DNA of 45,834 bases from Sulfurimonas sp. RIFCSPLOWO2_12_36_12 (GCA_001829675.1 MIBZ01000045.1:1-45834), one strand, 5' to 3'; shown: positions 17,647-26,739, counted from the stretch's first letter. Notes: generated from the letters alone by a model not told the origin. Numbers and translations: made by a program.

Positions 17647-19639
17647 ATAATTTATCCACCTTTTCATTTACTTTTTCTATAACTTTTCTACCGGCTTCTG
17701 ATTTTAAAAACTTCTCTAAATCTACTCTTACTCTTGGAGAGTCAACATCTCCGTTTAAATTTGCACTTATGCCGTCTTTTTTTGCTTGGATGGTTATATC
17801 AGAGTCTATCTGCTGAGTTTTTGTATTTAGTTTTGTATCTTTTGTTATAATTGAAGCCTCTTTTGAGCGTAAATCAAGTGAAATAAGAAGGTCGTCTTTA
17901 TCTATTTTTGCTCCAATATCACCGTTAAAGTTTTCTCTGTACATGTCAAACTTGACATACTGCTTTATCAAGTCGAATATTTGATTTTCTGCAAATACCG
18001 CATCTTTTACATGTCCGCTAAATACCCCTTTGCTCTTAGCCATATTGTAATCTAGTTTTGCTCTTAAAGTTGAAGAAAAAAGCTCTCTGTACATCAGCAT
18101 ATGAAGCAGTTGTGTAGTTTGTATGTTACTTAAGTCAGCATGAAAATCATCATTATGGAGTTTGGCATCAATTTTTCCGCCCGCAACTTTTGTATGAAAA
18201 GTTAAATCTAAATCTTTTGCTTTTGAGAGTTCTCCATTTGCAACTAATGCACCCCTCATATGTTGGTCGGTTAGAAAAAACAGTTTCCCCAAATCCGCAA
18301 TATTAATCACATAATCACTCTTTAATGAGCTATCTTCTATGTTGTATTTTGCACTTTTTATATCAATATTTGCTATATTTGAATTAAAATCAACCTTTGT
18401 ATCAACACTATTGCCATTTAATGTGCTAATTGTAGTTGAGTTAAAAGTTGTTGAGGGCATAGTAGATTTAAACTCATACTTTTTAGTCAGAAATTTTGAA
18501 TCCAACACGCCCTTTTTTATGGATGTTGTGATTTTTCCATCCAGTTTATCACTTCGTGCATCTTTTATATCTGCATCCATAAAAAGCACTCCATCTGCAT
18601 AGTGTGGCTCTTTTAACATATATAAAAATTTTGCGATATTAAGATTGGCCACTTTAGCTTTTATTGATGCCGGCGCAAAATCTTTTAAAATAGCTTCAAA
18701 TATCGTATCTGATGAAGCCATATCACTACTGCCGATAGCTACAAGGCTCTCTTTGGTTCCTTTTAGTGTTCCATTGACTCTAAATGCTCCTCTGACATCT
18801 GCGCTTGTTATCGGCTTTAGAACTTCCAGCTCTTTAATATCGAGCGAGTATTTCAAATCTGCATAAAAAGGCTCAGGAACAACCCTTCCTGCACTGCTTA
18901 TCTTAAAGAGGTTTGATGCAAAATCGTAATTATAATCTATATCATCACCTTTTAATTTTGCGTCAAGATTCATAGAAAAAGGAGTGTCAGAGATGGTTAC
19001 ATTAAAATCACTCTTCATAAATTCCGGATTTATATTTCCATTTTTAGTGCTTAAAACTATATCTCCGTCCATCAGATGCGGAGTTATATTTTTGAAATTT
19101 ATATCCAAATCTATGTCGGCGGTTGCATATGGATTTTGAGCACCCAAATATAGCAGTGAAGCCAGTTTTGCATCTTTCATCTGAGCAACAATAGAGGTCG
19201 GGTTTAAATCAGTCAGTTCAATATGATAGGAAGTGTTGCTCTCTCCGATATCACTTTTACCGTCTATCTCAAAAAAAGCCAAATCGCCCTTTGCGCTTCC
19301 ATTCGTATAAAATGCTCCTTTGAGCGCAGTTGTTGTCAACGGCTCCAAACTCTCTAAATTTTTAAGAGCAACTTCATAAGAGAGCTCAAAAGCTTGTGAA
19401 AACAGAGAATATTTTCCTTTTGCTTTTATAATATTTTCTTTATTAAGTTCTAAAACTACTTCAAAATCACTCATAGTAAATAAAAAAGTCTCTAACTTAC
19501 TCTCTAATTTTGTTTCTTCTTTTATCTTGCCCTCTACAATGGGTTTTAGCAAACTGTTACCAAGCGGTGTAAAGGCAACTACGAATATAGCTACCGCTAA
19601 TACTGCCAATATAGCGCCAACTAAAGCTAAATATTTCAT
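17630..19639 (-). CDS. AsmA/TamB-like membrane-anchored periplasmic protein
   Basis: The 669-residue protein has one N-terminal membrane anchor (KYLALVGAILAVLAVAIFVVAF, followed by TPLGNSLLKPIVEGKI). A long periplasmic body follows, made of repeating beta-rich segments of the form GAFxxNGxxKGxxxxLxxxGxSDM. This layout fits the AsmA/TamB family, which bridges the envelope and helps move lipids or assemble outer-membrane proteins. I chose ATG 19639 because GGAG lies seven bases upstream; a TTG four codons earlier has no binding site. It is convergent with the GGDEF-EAL gene (17-base overlap) and divergent from grpE. Family assignment is by architecture; the role is inferred. Confidence 0.65.
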   Translation of the reverse strand: MKYLALVGAILAVLAVAIFVVAFTPLGNSLLKPIVEGKIKEETKLESKLETFLFTMSDFEVVLELNKENIIKAKGKYSLFSQAFELSYEVALKNLESLEPLTTTALKGAFYTNGSAKGDLAFFEIDGKSDIGESNTSYHIELTDLNPTSIVAQMKDAKLASLLYLGAQNPYATADIDLDINFKNITPHLMDGDIVLSTKNGNINPEFMKSDFNVTISDTPFSMNLDAKLKGDDIDYNYDFASNLFKISSAGRVVPEPFYADLKYSLDIKELEVLKPITSADVRGAFRVNGTLKGTKESLVAIGSSDMASSDTIFEAILKDFAPASIKAKVANLNIAKFLYMLKEPHYADGVLFMDADIKDARSDKLDGKITTSIKKGVLDSKFLTKKYEFKSTMPSTTFNSTTISTLNGNSVDTKVDFNSNIANIDIKSAKYNIEDSSLKSDYVINIADLGKLFFLTDQHMRGALVANGELSKAKDLDLTFHTKVAGGKIDAKLHNDDFHADLSNIQTTQLLHMLMYRELFSSTLRAKLDYNMAKSKGVFSGHVKDAVFAENQIFDLIKQYVKFDMYRENFNGDIGAKIDKDDLLISLDLRSKEASIITKDTKLNTKTQQIDSDITIQAKKDGISANLNGDVDSPRVRVDLEKFLKSEAGRKVIEKVNEKVDKLFKKLF

Positions 19640-19764
19640 TAATATCTCCAATAAATTTGTTTTATAATGATACTATATAAGAAGGGAATAGTAAAAGTTT
19701 TTTAATAGATTAATAGTTGATATTATCAGGCTCAACTTTATTAACAAAAAAAATTTAACTTTCA

Positions 19765-19785
19765 CTTGACATTGTTACACTCAAT
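19765..19785 (+). promoter_or_regulatory. HspR-operator-like (HAIR-like) site over the grpE promoter
   Basis: CTTGACA-N7-ACTCAAT matches the HAIR operator bound by HspR (CTTGAGT-N7-ACTCAAG) at 5 of 7 and 6 of 7 positions with the exact spacing. It covers the -35 element and most of the spacer of the grpE promoter, where a bound repressor would block RNA polymerase. HspR controls the equivalent operon in Helicobacter and Campylobacter. Confidence 0.55.
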
Positions 19786-19794
19786 ATGTATAAT
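19766..19794 (+). promoter_or_regulatory. Consensus sigma-70 promoter for grpE
   Basis: TTGACA at 19766-19771 and TATAAT at 19789-19794 are both perfect consensus and separated by exactly 17 bases. This is the strongest promoter by sequence in the window. Transcription would begin near 19801, giving a leader of about 30 bases before grpE. So strong a promoter needs control, in agreement with the overlapping HAIR-like site. Confidence 0.85.
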
Positions 19795-19831
19795 TATGTC
19801 ATCTTTTTAGATAAGGAGTAATTTAACAGCT

Positions 19832-20389
19832 ATGTCAAAAGAAAACAAAGAAGAACTTCAAAGTGAGCCTCTTGTAAACAAAGAGGAGAGTGTGGAGACA
19901 TGCGAAGCTGCTGCGGAAGCTGAAGCTGTTGAGAATGAGTTCAACCTGCTGCAGGAGGAACTGGCTTCTCTAAAAGATAAGTATGCTCGTGTTCATGCAG
20001 ATTTTGATAATATCAAAAAAAGATTGGAAAAAGAGAAATACACGGCGGTCGAGTACGCAAACGAGAAATTTGCCAAAGATATGATTCCTGTTATGGATGC
20101 GCTTCAAATGGCGCTCTCTTCCACATCAAATGTAATAGACCCGACAGAACACCAACAAAAATTAAAAGAGGGTATCGAGCTTACGCTAAAGCAGCTCACG
20201 ACCGCTTTAGAAAAACATGGTGTAACAATGGTTTCTCACAATGAGCCTTTTGACCCGAATATTCACAATGCTATACAGAGTGTAGATAGCGATACTGTGG
20301 AGAGCGGACAGATAGTTCAAACATTTCAAACAGGTTATAAGTATAAAGAGAGACCGTTGCGTGAAGCGATGGTAGTAGTAGCGAATTAA
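19832..20389 (+). CDS. grpE: Nucleotide exchange factor GrpE
   Basis: Co-chaperone that releases ADP from DnaK. The 185-residue protein has an acidic, low-complexity N terminus, a long helix (about 35-75, LQEELASLKDKYARVHADFDNIKKRLEKEK) for dimerisation and a C-terminal beta domain with VSHNEPFDPNIHNAIQSV and YKYKERPLREAMVVVAN. Length is normal. AAGGAG lies 13 bases before the ATG, longer than usual. The hrcA repressor gene often found directly upstream of grpE in Campylobacter and Helicobacter is absent here; a divergent AsmA-like gene takes its place. Confidence 0.96.
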   Translation: MSKENKEELQSEPLVNKEESVETCEAAAEAEAVENEFNLLQEELASLKDKYARVHADFDNIKKRLEKEKYTAVEYANEKFAKDMIPVMDALQMALSSTSNVIDPTEHQQKLKEGIELTLKQLTTALEKHGVTMVSHNEPFDPNIHNAIQSVDSDTVESGQIVQTFQTGYKYKERPLREAMVVVAN

Positions 20390-20440
20390 CATTCGTTCAT
20401 ATAGTTTTACATAATTTTCTATATGTTCTCTTAGGCTTCA

Positions 20441-20592
20441 CCGCGGGTGCCCCAAAGCTAAAGCTTTGACCCTTCGGTTGCAGAATCGTTCACATTATAG
20501 AAATTATTTAAAACAGAAAAATTCTAACACGAAAGTGTTTAACTTCAGTGCCTTAGCGGCTAGCGAAAGCAAAAGGGACTTGTTTCTTTTGC
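20441..20592 (+). other. Hairpin-rich spacer between grpE and dnaK
   Basis: The 268-base gap between the two chaperone genes holds several stems. CAAAGC-TAAA-GCTTTG (20453-20468) is capped outward by GGGT/ACCC and CCG/CGG, together spanning 20441-20477. AACAC-GAAA-GTGTT (20526-20539) has a GNRA loop. GCAAAAG/CTTTTGC lies at 20569-20575 and 20586-20592. None is followed by a T-run, so they look like RNA processing or stability structures rather than terminators. I see no ORF with a ribosome binding site here. Confidence 0.4.
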
Positions 20593-20602
20593 GACAAATA
20601 AG

Positions 20603-20651
20603 ATGGAGGTTTCCTTCATTTTATTTTATGAAATAAAATCAAATTAAGGAA
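20603..20651 (+). promoter_or_regulatory. Candidate RNA switch covering the dnaK ribosome binding site
   Basis: TTCCTT (20611-20616) is complementary to AAGGAA (20646-20651), which is the dnaK Shine-Dalgarno sequence. Between them a perfect 9-bp A/U-only stem, ATTTTATTT/AAATAAAAT (20618-20626, 20631-20639), closes a TATG loop. The same TTCCTT can instead pair upstream in ATGGAGG-TTT-CCTTCAT (20603-20619), which would free the binding site. A weak A/U hairpin over the start site of a heat-shock gene suggests a thermosensor. No fold energy was computed. Confidence 0.45.
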
Positions 20652-20657
20652 TAAAAA

Positions 20658-22544
20658 ATGAGCAAAGTAATCGGTATAGATTTAGGAACAACAAATTCAT
20701 GTGTTGCGGTTTATGAGGGCGGTGAGGCAAAAATCATCCCAAACAAAGAGGGTAAAAATACAACTCCTTCAATAGTTGCTTTTACGGACAAAGGTGAGGT
20801 TTTAGTAGGCGACCCTGCGAAACGACAAGCAATCACAAACCCGCACAAGACTATCTCTTCTATTAAGAGAATTATGGGTCTTATGATGAATGAAGAGAAT
20901 GCAAAAGCTGCTCACGACAAGGTAACTTACAACATCGTAAACAAAGACGGTATGGCGGCTGTTGACGTTGCGGGTAAAATATACACTCCGCAAGAGATTT
21001 CGGCTAAGATTCTAAGCAAGCTTAAAGAAGACGCTGAAGCTTACCTTGGTTCTACTGTAACTGACGCAGTTATTACAGTTCCTGCATACTTCAACGATGC
21101 ACAAAGAAAAGCTACAAAAGATGCTGGAACAATCGCAGGACTTAATGTTCTTCGTATCATCAACGAGCCGACTGCTTCTGCACTTGCATATGGACTAGAT
21201 AGCAAAAACGATGAAAATGTGCTTGTTTATGACCTTGGGGGCGGAACATTTGATGTTACTGTTTTAGAGATTAGCGAGGGTACTTTTGAAGTTCTATCAA
21301 CTGACGGAAATGCGTTTTTAGGCGGAGACGATTTTGATAATAAGATTGTTGATTACTTAAACAGTGAGTTCAAAAATACACACGGTATTGATCTTAAAAA
21401 TGACAAAATGGCTCTTCAAAGACTTAAAGATGCTGCTGAGAATGCTAAAAAAGAGCTTTCAAGTTCAACTGAAACAGAGATTAACCTGCCGTTTATCACT
21501 ATGACGGAAGCTGGACCTCAACACCTTGTTATCAAGCTTACTCGTGCTAAGTTTGAGGGTATGATTGAGACTCTTATAAAAGAGACTATCGACCACATCA
21601 AAACTGCTATGAAAGAGTCAGGGCTTGACAACAACGCTATTAAAGAGATTATCATGGTTGGTGGTTCGATTCGTGTTCCTCTTGCTCAAAAAATGGTCTC
21701 CGACTACTTTGGCGGTAAAACTTTAAACAAAAGCGTAAATCCTGACGAAGTTGTTGCAGCGGGTGCGGCAATCCAAGGCGGTGTTTTAAGAGGAGATGTT
21801 AAAGATGTACTTCTACTTGATGTTACTCCGCTTTCACTAGGAATTGAGACTTTAGGCGGTGTTGCTACTAAGATAATCGAAAAAGGGACAACAATCCCTG
21901 TTAAAAAATCTCAAATCTTCTCAACTGCTGAAGACAACCAGCCGGCTGTTAGCATCTCAGTTGTTCAAGGTGAGAGAGAGTTTGCAAAAGACAACAAATC
22001 TTTAGGTCTTTTTGAACTGGGAAATATCGCAGCTGCTCCAAGAGGCGTGCCACAAATTGAAGTTACTTTTGACATAGACGCGAACGGTATTTTAACTGTC
22101 AGCTCAACCGACAAAGGTACAGGCAAATCTCAGTCAATCACTATCAGCGGTTCTTCTGGACTAAGCGAAGATGAGATTAACAAAATGGTTAAAGATGCAG
22201 AACTTCACAAAGCTGAAGACTCAAAAAGAAAAGAGCTTGTTGAACTTAAAAATCAAGCTGACGCTCTAATTGCACAAACTGAAAAATCTTTAGGCGAAAT
22301 AGGTGATAAAATCAGTGCTGAAGAGAAAGCAAAAATTGAAACTTCTATAACTGAGCTTAAAGAAGTTCTAAAAGATACAAATGCAACTAAAGAGCAGATT
22401 GAAGCAAAAGTAAAAACTTTAACAGAAGCTAGTCATAAAATGGCGGAGCAGATGTATAAAAAAGAGCAAAGCGGCGAAGCAGGAAGTGCTGATGCTTCAA
22501 AGAAAAAAAGCGACGATGATGTAATCGACGCTGAAATAGAGTAA
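20658..22544 (+). CDS. dnaK: Molecular chaperone DnaK (Hsp70)
   Basis: ATP-driven Hsp70 that binds unfolded proteins and works with GrpE and DnaJ. The 628-residue protein has the phosphate loops [13 protein letters not shown] and [15 protein letters not shown], the GGSIRVP motif, the linker region [16 protein letters not shown], a substrate-binding domain and a lid ending in [10 protein letters not shown]. Length is normal. AAGGA lies seven bases before the ATG and may be masked by a hairpin. A strong terminator follows at 22554-22581, ending the grpE-dnaK unit. Confidence 0.98.
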   Translation: MSKVIGIDLGTTNSCVAVYEGGEAKIIPNKEGKNTTPSIVAFTDKGEVLVGDPAKRQAITNPHKTISSIKRIMGLMMNEENAKAAHDKVTYNIVNKDGMAAVDVAGKIYTPQEISAKILSKLKEDAEAYLGSTVTDAVITVPAYFNDAQRKATKDAGTIAGLNVLRIINEPTASALAYGLDSKNDENVLVYDLGGGTFDVTVLEISEGTFEVLSTDGNAFLGGDDFDNKIVDYLNSEFKNTHGIDLKNDKMALQRLKDAAENAKKELSSSTETEINLPFITMTEAGPQHLVIKLTRAKFEGMIETLIKETIDHIKTAMKESGLDNNAIKEIIMVGGSIRVPLAQKMVSDYFGGKTLNKSVNPDEVVAAGAAIQGGVLRGDVKDVLLLDVTPLSLGIETLGGVATKIIEKGTTIPVKKSQIFSTAEDNQPAVSISVVQGEREFAKDNKSLGLFELGNIAAAPRGVPQIEVTFDIDANGILTVSSTDKGTGKSQSITISGSSGLSEDEINKMVKDAELHKAEDSKRKELVELKNQADALIAQTEKSLGEIGDKISAEEKAKIETSITELKEVLKDTNATKEQIEAKVKTLTEASHKMAEQMYKKEQSGEAGSADASKKKSDDDVIDAEIE

Positions 22545-22553
22545 AAAAATCCC

Positions 22554-22581
22554 CTCTCACACAAAAATGTGTGGGAGTTTT
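22554..22581 (+). terminator. Intrinsic terminator of grpE-dnaK
   Basis: CTCTCACACA-AAAA-TGTGTGGGAG forms a 10-bp stem (one G-U) with a four-base loop, followed at once by TTTT. It starts ten bases after the dnaK stop. Confidence 0.85.
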
Positions 22582-22604
22582 ATTAAAATATACGAAGGAA
22601 TCTT

Positions 22605-23630
22605 GTGTTTTACAAATACGCTGTTTATGCCATTACCCTATCTCTGCTGTTCTCTGGATGCAGCTCATCAAAACAAGATTTATTAAGCACTCCCCTAAAG
22701 AGCAACATAAAGCCTATATCTACGAGCAAATATGTCAGTAAAAGCGGGTACTATTTTGTATTGGTTGAAAAAAATAACAATATTTGGAAAATAGTTGATA
22801 TAAAAGATACACCGATAGAAAACAGAGCAAAGGCAAATCAAGAGATTCTTAGAGTCAATGAATCTTACAGCGAGATTCACCCATATTTTGAAAAAACAAA
22901 TATTAATTACAATCTCTCCAAATATACTTGCAACAATTTCAACAGTATAGATAACTACACTCCGTGTACAAGCACTTTGTCAACTATTTTTCCTGATAAA
23001 AACATTTTTAGCTTTATAAATTTCAAGTCAGCTGCTCCTAAATATAAATTTATCGATGAAAAATTAATCGATAAAGCTGTAAAAGAAACCAACCTCCTTA
23101 GCGCCATTGAGAGCAAAAAAAATATTTTTGAATATGAAGAGAGCGAACACTCGTTTCGCCAAGCAAAGACAATCGAAGATTTTAGTGCATTTATAGAAAA
23201 ATACGCATACCTTAAAGATGCGCATCAGCTTATTACACTGGCTATACAAAACCGTGATGCTATGATAGAAAAGAAAAATATTGAAGAAGAGAAAAAGAGA
23301 AAAGAAGAGGAGCGATTAGCAAAAGCTAATGAGCAAAGAACTCAAATACGCGAAAAACAGCTAGAAAAAGAGACCTCAGAGTTAGAAAAGATGGAGCATA
23401 GAGCTATGCAAAATTTTACAAAAAATGTTGAAAAATTTAGAAAAACTCTAAAAAGCGGGGTTGAGACTAATTGTGGTCAAATAATTGAAACCAAAGGTTC
23501 ATCCGTAAAAGTTCATTTTCCGGTAAAGAATCATGGAGACGAACACTGGATAGACTCTAATAAACTATTTCCAAAAGGTCACGGCTGTCGCTTTGTGAAT
23601 GGCAACTATATCGCACCGGCTACTTTTTAA
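22605..23630 (+). CDS. Predicted lipoprotein with coiled coil and C-terminal conserved domain
   Basis: The start is GTG at 22605, five bases after AAGGA. The 341-residue protein opens with a lipoprotein signal, LLFSGC, so it would be cleaved and lipidated at C19. Residues 25-130 form a folded-looking domain (KYVSKSGYYFVLVEKNNNIWKIVDIKD). About 215-285 is a Lys/Glu-rich coiled coil. The last 60 residues (CGQIIETKGSSVKVHFPVKNHGDEHWIDSNKLFPKGHGC) look like a compact SH3-like beta domain. I do not recognise the family. It lies between the dnaK terminator and a convergent CBS-GGDEF gene, so context gives no function; a cell-envelope role is likely. Confidence 0.7.
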   Translation: MFYKYAVYAITLSLLFSGCSSSKQDLLSTPLKSNIKPISTSKYVSKSGYYFVLVEKNNNIWKIVDIKDTPIENRAKANQEILRVNESYSEIHPYFEKTNINYNLSKYTCNNFNSIDNYTPCTSTLSTIFPDKNIFSFINFKSAAPKYKFIDEKLIDKAVKETNLLSAIESKKNIFEYEESEHSFRQAKTIEDFSAFIEKYAYLKDAHQLITLAIQNRDAMIEKKNIEEEKKRKEEERLAKANEQRTQIREKQLEKETSELEKMEHRAMQNFTKNVEKFRKTLKSGVETNCGQIIETKGSSVKVHFPVKNHGDEHWIDSNKLFPKGHGCRFVNGNYIAPATF

Positions 23631-23635
23631 AAAAT

Positions 23636-24967
23636 CTATTTAATTTGCTGTTTAACACAATTTTTGCCAGATTTTTTTGCCAGATATAGCGCCTCATCTG
23701 CTCTATTTACGGCACTCTTTAAATCATCTTCTTCATTAATTTGACAAACTCCAAAGCTGGCACTGATTTTTCCGACACTATTTATCTCCAGCTCTTCTAT
23801 ATATTTTCTTAATTTTTCCGCCAATATAGTTGCGTTATTTATACCTGCACTCGTGAGCAGTATAACAAACTCTTCACCGCCCCATCTACATACAATATCT
23901 ATATTTCTTAAATTTTTTATCAGAGTTTGAGAGATTTGGACTATCACATCATCTCCGACATTGTGTCCATATGTATCATTGATTTTTTTAAAATTATCTA
24001 TATCCACCATTATCAGCGACATTTTATGTTCACCCTCAATCATAGCTTCAAATGATGATTTATAAAGCTCGGTGAATTTATAGCGATTGTAGAGTTTTGT
24101 CAATGGGTCTCTGGATGCTATCTCTTTGTATTTTATATTTTTCTTTACCAAAGCTGTATTAATCTCACTAAGCTCATGCTGATACTCTTTTGTTAAAACA
24201 GCCCATCTGGAGTATGTTGTGGCGATTAACTCTTTTTGTGAAATTACTCCTGACATTTTTCCGTCATCATCAACGACTACAACTCTTTTATAATGTTTTT
24301 GTTTTAAAAAATCCAAAGCCTCTTTGACGGAGCAATTTTTACTTATTGTTTCAACAGGTGTTGACATATATCTGCTAATCGGCAAATTTAAATCTTCATT
24401 TTTTTCAATAACTTTTAAAACATCTTTAGTAGTAAATATACCTATCGGTGTAAAATCATCAATAACTATTACACTCTCAAATGAATTTTTGGCCATTTCA
24501 TAAAGTAAATCTGTTGTTTTTACATCTTTTCCTATCCATTTTGTTCTTCTGCTAAGTTTTAAAAAATCAAGAAGGCAAAAATTGTCCATAAGAGTATCGG
24601 GGTCAATGCTGCTTATAATGTCAGTATGAGAGATTAATCCATACAGCGAGCCGTCATCATTGGTAGCGCATATATACTCTACTTCACAGCTTAAATACTC
24701 TAGCGTATGTAAAATATTTTTATCTCTGTTTAGCGTCGGTATCTCTAAGAGTTCTAAATTTTTCAGAGAGCTGTTTAAATCTATTTTTTTGGCTTTTATA
24801 TTCAAAATATCTGAAACCCTTAAGATGCGATAAACATTATCATCTATAATAACTATGTTTCTATGCTCGTGTTCAAACATCTTTTTTATAGCGCTAGAGA
24901 TTGTATTGTTTATCTCTATTGACACAACTGATGTTGTTGCTATGCTTCCTATTACCGGAAAAATCAT
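23636..24967 (-). CDS. CBS-domain diguanylate cyclase
   Basis: Soluble 443-residue protein. About 270 residues of tandem CBS-type repeats (four visible, with phrases NIVIIDDNVYRILRVSDIL, LYGLISHTDII, VIVIDDFTPIGIFTTKDVL and RVVVVDDDGKMSGVISQKEL) precede a coiled linker and a GGDEF domain. The active motif GGEEF is intact and preceded by the I-site RNID at the right spacing, so it should make cyclic di-GMP with product inhibition. CBS pairs bind adenine nucleotides, suggesting that cell energy state sets cyclase activity; that is inference. AAAGGA precedes the ATG. It lies 13 bases after folP and is probably the last gene of the rppH-lysC-hobA-holB-folP transcript. Confidence 0.87.
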   Translation of the reverse strand: MIFPVIGSIATTSVVSIEINNTISSAIKKMFEHEHRNIVIIDDNVYRILRVSDILNIKAKKIDLNSSLKNLELLEIPTLNRDKNILHTLEYLSCEVEYICATNDDGSLYGLISHTDIISSIDPDTLMDNFCLLDFLKLSRRTKWIGKDVKTTDLLYEMAKNSFESVIVIDDFTPIGIFTTKDVLKVIEKNEDLNLPISRYMSTPVETISKNCSVKEALDFLKQKHYKRVVVVDDDGKMSGVISQKELIATTYSRWAVLTKEYQHELSEINTALVKKNIKYKEIASRDPLTKLYNRYKFTELYKSSFEAMIEGEHKMSLIMVDIDNFKKINDTYGHNVGDDVIVQISQTLIKNLRNIDIVCRWGGEEFVILLTSAGINNATILAEKLRKYIEELEINSVGKISASFGVCQINEEDDLKSAVNRADEALYLAKKSGKNCVKQQIK

Positions 24968-24980
24968 ACTTTAGTCCTTT

Positions 24981-26123
24981 TTAAATAGCGTTTAATGCTT
25001 TTTGAATTTTTAAAGCTTGAACATGCTCTTTTACATCATGAGCTCTAATGATTGACGCTCCGTTTCTTAGGGCTTCCAAATGGAGTGCTAAAGTTCCGGC
25101 AAGTCTATCATCAACAGATGAGGGTGAAATTTTATCTATCATTGACTTTCTTGAAGCACCTATGAGGATAGGTTTTCCAAGCGTTAAAAAGTGTTCTAAA
25201 TGTTTTATCAGCATCAGATTATGTTCTAGAGTTTTTCCAAACCCGATTCCGACATCCAAAACTATATCTTTTACGCCCAATGACTCTGCTCTAATAATTC
25301 TCTGCTGAAAAAAAGAGTAAACATCGCTCAAAATATTTTCATACTCCGGTTTATCCTGCATCGTTTGAGGAGTTCCCTGCATATGCATAATAACAGCTCT
25401 GGCACCGTTGCTCGCACAAAGTCTTGATACCGCATCGTTTGCAAGTCCGGTAATATCGTTGACAATCTCAAATCCGCTCTTTAGGGCGCATGATATTACA
25501 TCAGGCTCAGAACTATCTATGCTAAATTTTACTTTGTTGTAAAACTTCTCTTTTTTAATTATCTCAAATATCGGTCTTACTCTTCTCAGCTCTTCATCTT
25601 TATCTACATAGGGAGAGGAAGGAGCAGATGAAACTCCACCGATATCTATGATGCTCGCTCCATCTTCTATCATCTTTTGTATCGCTTCTATAACGCCGGC
25701 CTCTTTAAATCTTGAAGCTGCAAAGAAGCTGTCGTCATTCGCATTTATAACGCCCATTATCTCAACGGTTGAGGGTTTTTTAGCTTTTAAAATATCTTGG
25801 AGTTTTTTAGCCACCTCTTTTAAGCCAAAAGGTTGGAGAAGCTCCTTTTTGCTAAGCGTCTGCAGCTGTCTTGAAGTGGCAACAAGTATGCAATCTACAT
25901 ATGGGGTTTTTGCGACGACTGTTCCGCGAGGCACTGCCAAATCTGCCCCGATGCTAAGCGCATCTTGTTTTAAAATATTTGCTCCACCGACATGCAACTC
26001 TCTTATGTAGATAGTATGGTGCGTTGCTTTTGAAGCTAAGATACCGACTCCGCCACTATCAACGCCCAACTCCTTTAAATATTTTTCTATATTTATATTG
26101 TTTGATAATAGTTCAAGAAGCAC
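24981..26123 (-). CDS. folP: Dihydropteroate synthase with N-terminal extension
   Basis: Joins p-aminobenzoate to dihydropterin pyrophosphate in folate synthesis. The 380-residue protein is longer than the usual 270-280: about 118 extra N-terminal residues precede the TIM-barrel core, which begins VEIMGVINANDDSFF and continues with ASIIDIGGVSSAPSS, VNDITG, MHMQGTP, DVGIGFGKT and IGASRKS. The usual NVTPDSF and ESTRPG are replaced by NANDDSF and VSSAPSS. I recall a similar length in Helicobacter FolP. I start at GTG 26123, six bases after AGGAG; a TTG five codons earlier would place the AGGAG inside the gene. It overlaps holB by 11 bases. Confidence 0.87.
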   Translation of the reverse strand: MLLELLSNNINIEKYLKELGVDSGGVGILASKATHHTIYIRELHVGGANILKQDALSIGADLAVPRGTVVAKTPYVDCILVATSRQLQTLSKKELLQPFGLKEVAKKLQDILKAKKPSTVEIMGVINANDDSFFAASRFKEAGVIEAIQKMIEDGASIIDIGGVSSAPSSPYVDKDEELRRVRPIFEIIKKEKFYNKVKFSIDSSEPDVISCALKSGFEIVNDITGLANDAVSRLCASNGARAVIMHMQGTPQTMQDKPEYENILSDVYSFFQQRIIRAESLGVKDIVLDVGIGFGKTLEHNLMLIKHLEHFLTLGKPILIGASRKSMIDKISPSSVDDRLAGTLALHLEALRNGASIIRAHDVKEHVQALKIQKALNAI

Positions 26124-26739
26124 TTTTTTCTCCTGCAAAGCTCATAATTATCATGGCCAAAACGCTTTGTGGTCTTGAGTTTAACTCCAACAACCTATAG
26201 GCTTTGTCAAAATTTTCTAGTTGTGAGGTAGTCAATATAAGTTTTTCTATAACCGTTGCTCTGTGATAAAGTGCTTCTATTAAATCTTTTGCCTCATTTT
26301 TTTTAGCTCTTGCATTTGTTTTTAAAAACTCAAAAACCTCTGCATAGTTTATTTTGGAAAGATTTAAGCTAATCTCTTGGGTGGTATGCACTGTTTCACC
26401 CTTAAAAATCGGCAAACGAGAACGAACGGTAGGAAGCAGGTTTGATTTTGTCGGCGATATGATTATAAACTCTATGTTTCTAGGAGGCTCTTCTAATGCT
26501 TTAAGGAGCGAATTTTGAGAAATTGAGTTAAAATTATTTGCACCCAAAATTATATATTTTATTTGTGATTCACTGATGTAAGATTCTGCAACAACAGCTT
26601 TTGCATGCTCTATTTTAAACTCATCTTCTATAAAACCTACAACCCTGCTTGGTTTTAACTCTTCTTTTAATCTCTCAAACTCTGCTTCTATGTTTGTAGA
26701 GATTACAATATGGCTCTTTTTGAAATCATACGCTAACAT
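26113..26739 (-). CDS. holB: DNA polymerase III subunit delta prime
   Basis: Clamp-loader subunit acting with delta and DnaX to load the sliding clamp. The 208-residue protein lacks a P-loop, as delta prime does. It has the clamp-loader stretch NSLLKALEEPPRNIEFIIISPTKSNLLPTVRSRLPIF (about 86-123), which includes the SRC-like position as VRSRLPIF. It is shorter than the enterobacterial protein (334), as I recall for this phylum. I start at ATG 26739, six bases after GGAG; an earlier ATG at 26763 has no binding site and lies further inside hobA. Gene order lysC-hobA-holB-folP matches Helicobacter. Confidence 0.85.
   Translation of the reverse strand: MLAYDFKKSHIVISTNIEAEFERLKEELKPSRVVGFIEDEFKIEHAKAVVAESYISESQIKYIILGANNFNSISQNSLLKALEEPPRNIEFIIISPTKSNLLPTVRSRLPIFKGETVHTTQEISLNLSKINYAEVFEFLKTNARAKKNEAKDLIEALYHRATVIEKLILTTSQLENFDKAYRLLELNSRPQSVLAMIIMSFAGEKSAS

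Noticed and set aside
19779..19800. CIRCE operator for HrcA before grpE
   Set aside because: Only a partial half-site-like TTACACTC is present, with no matching GAGTGCTAA at nine bases.
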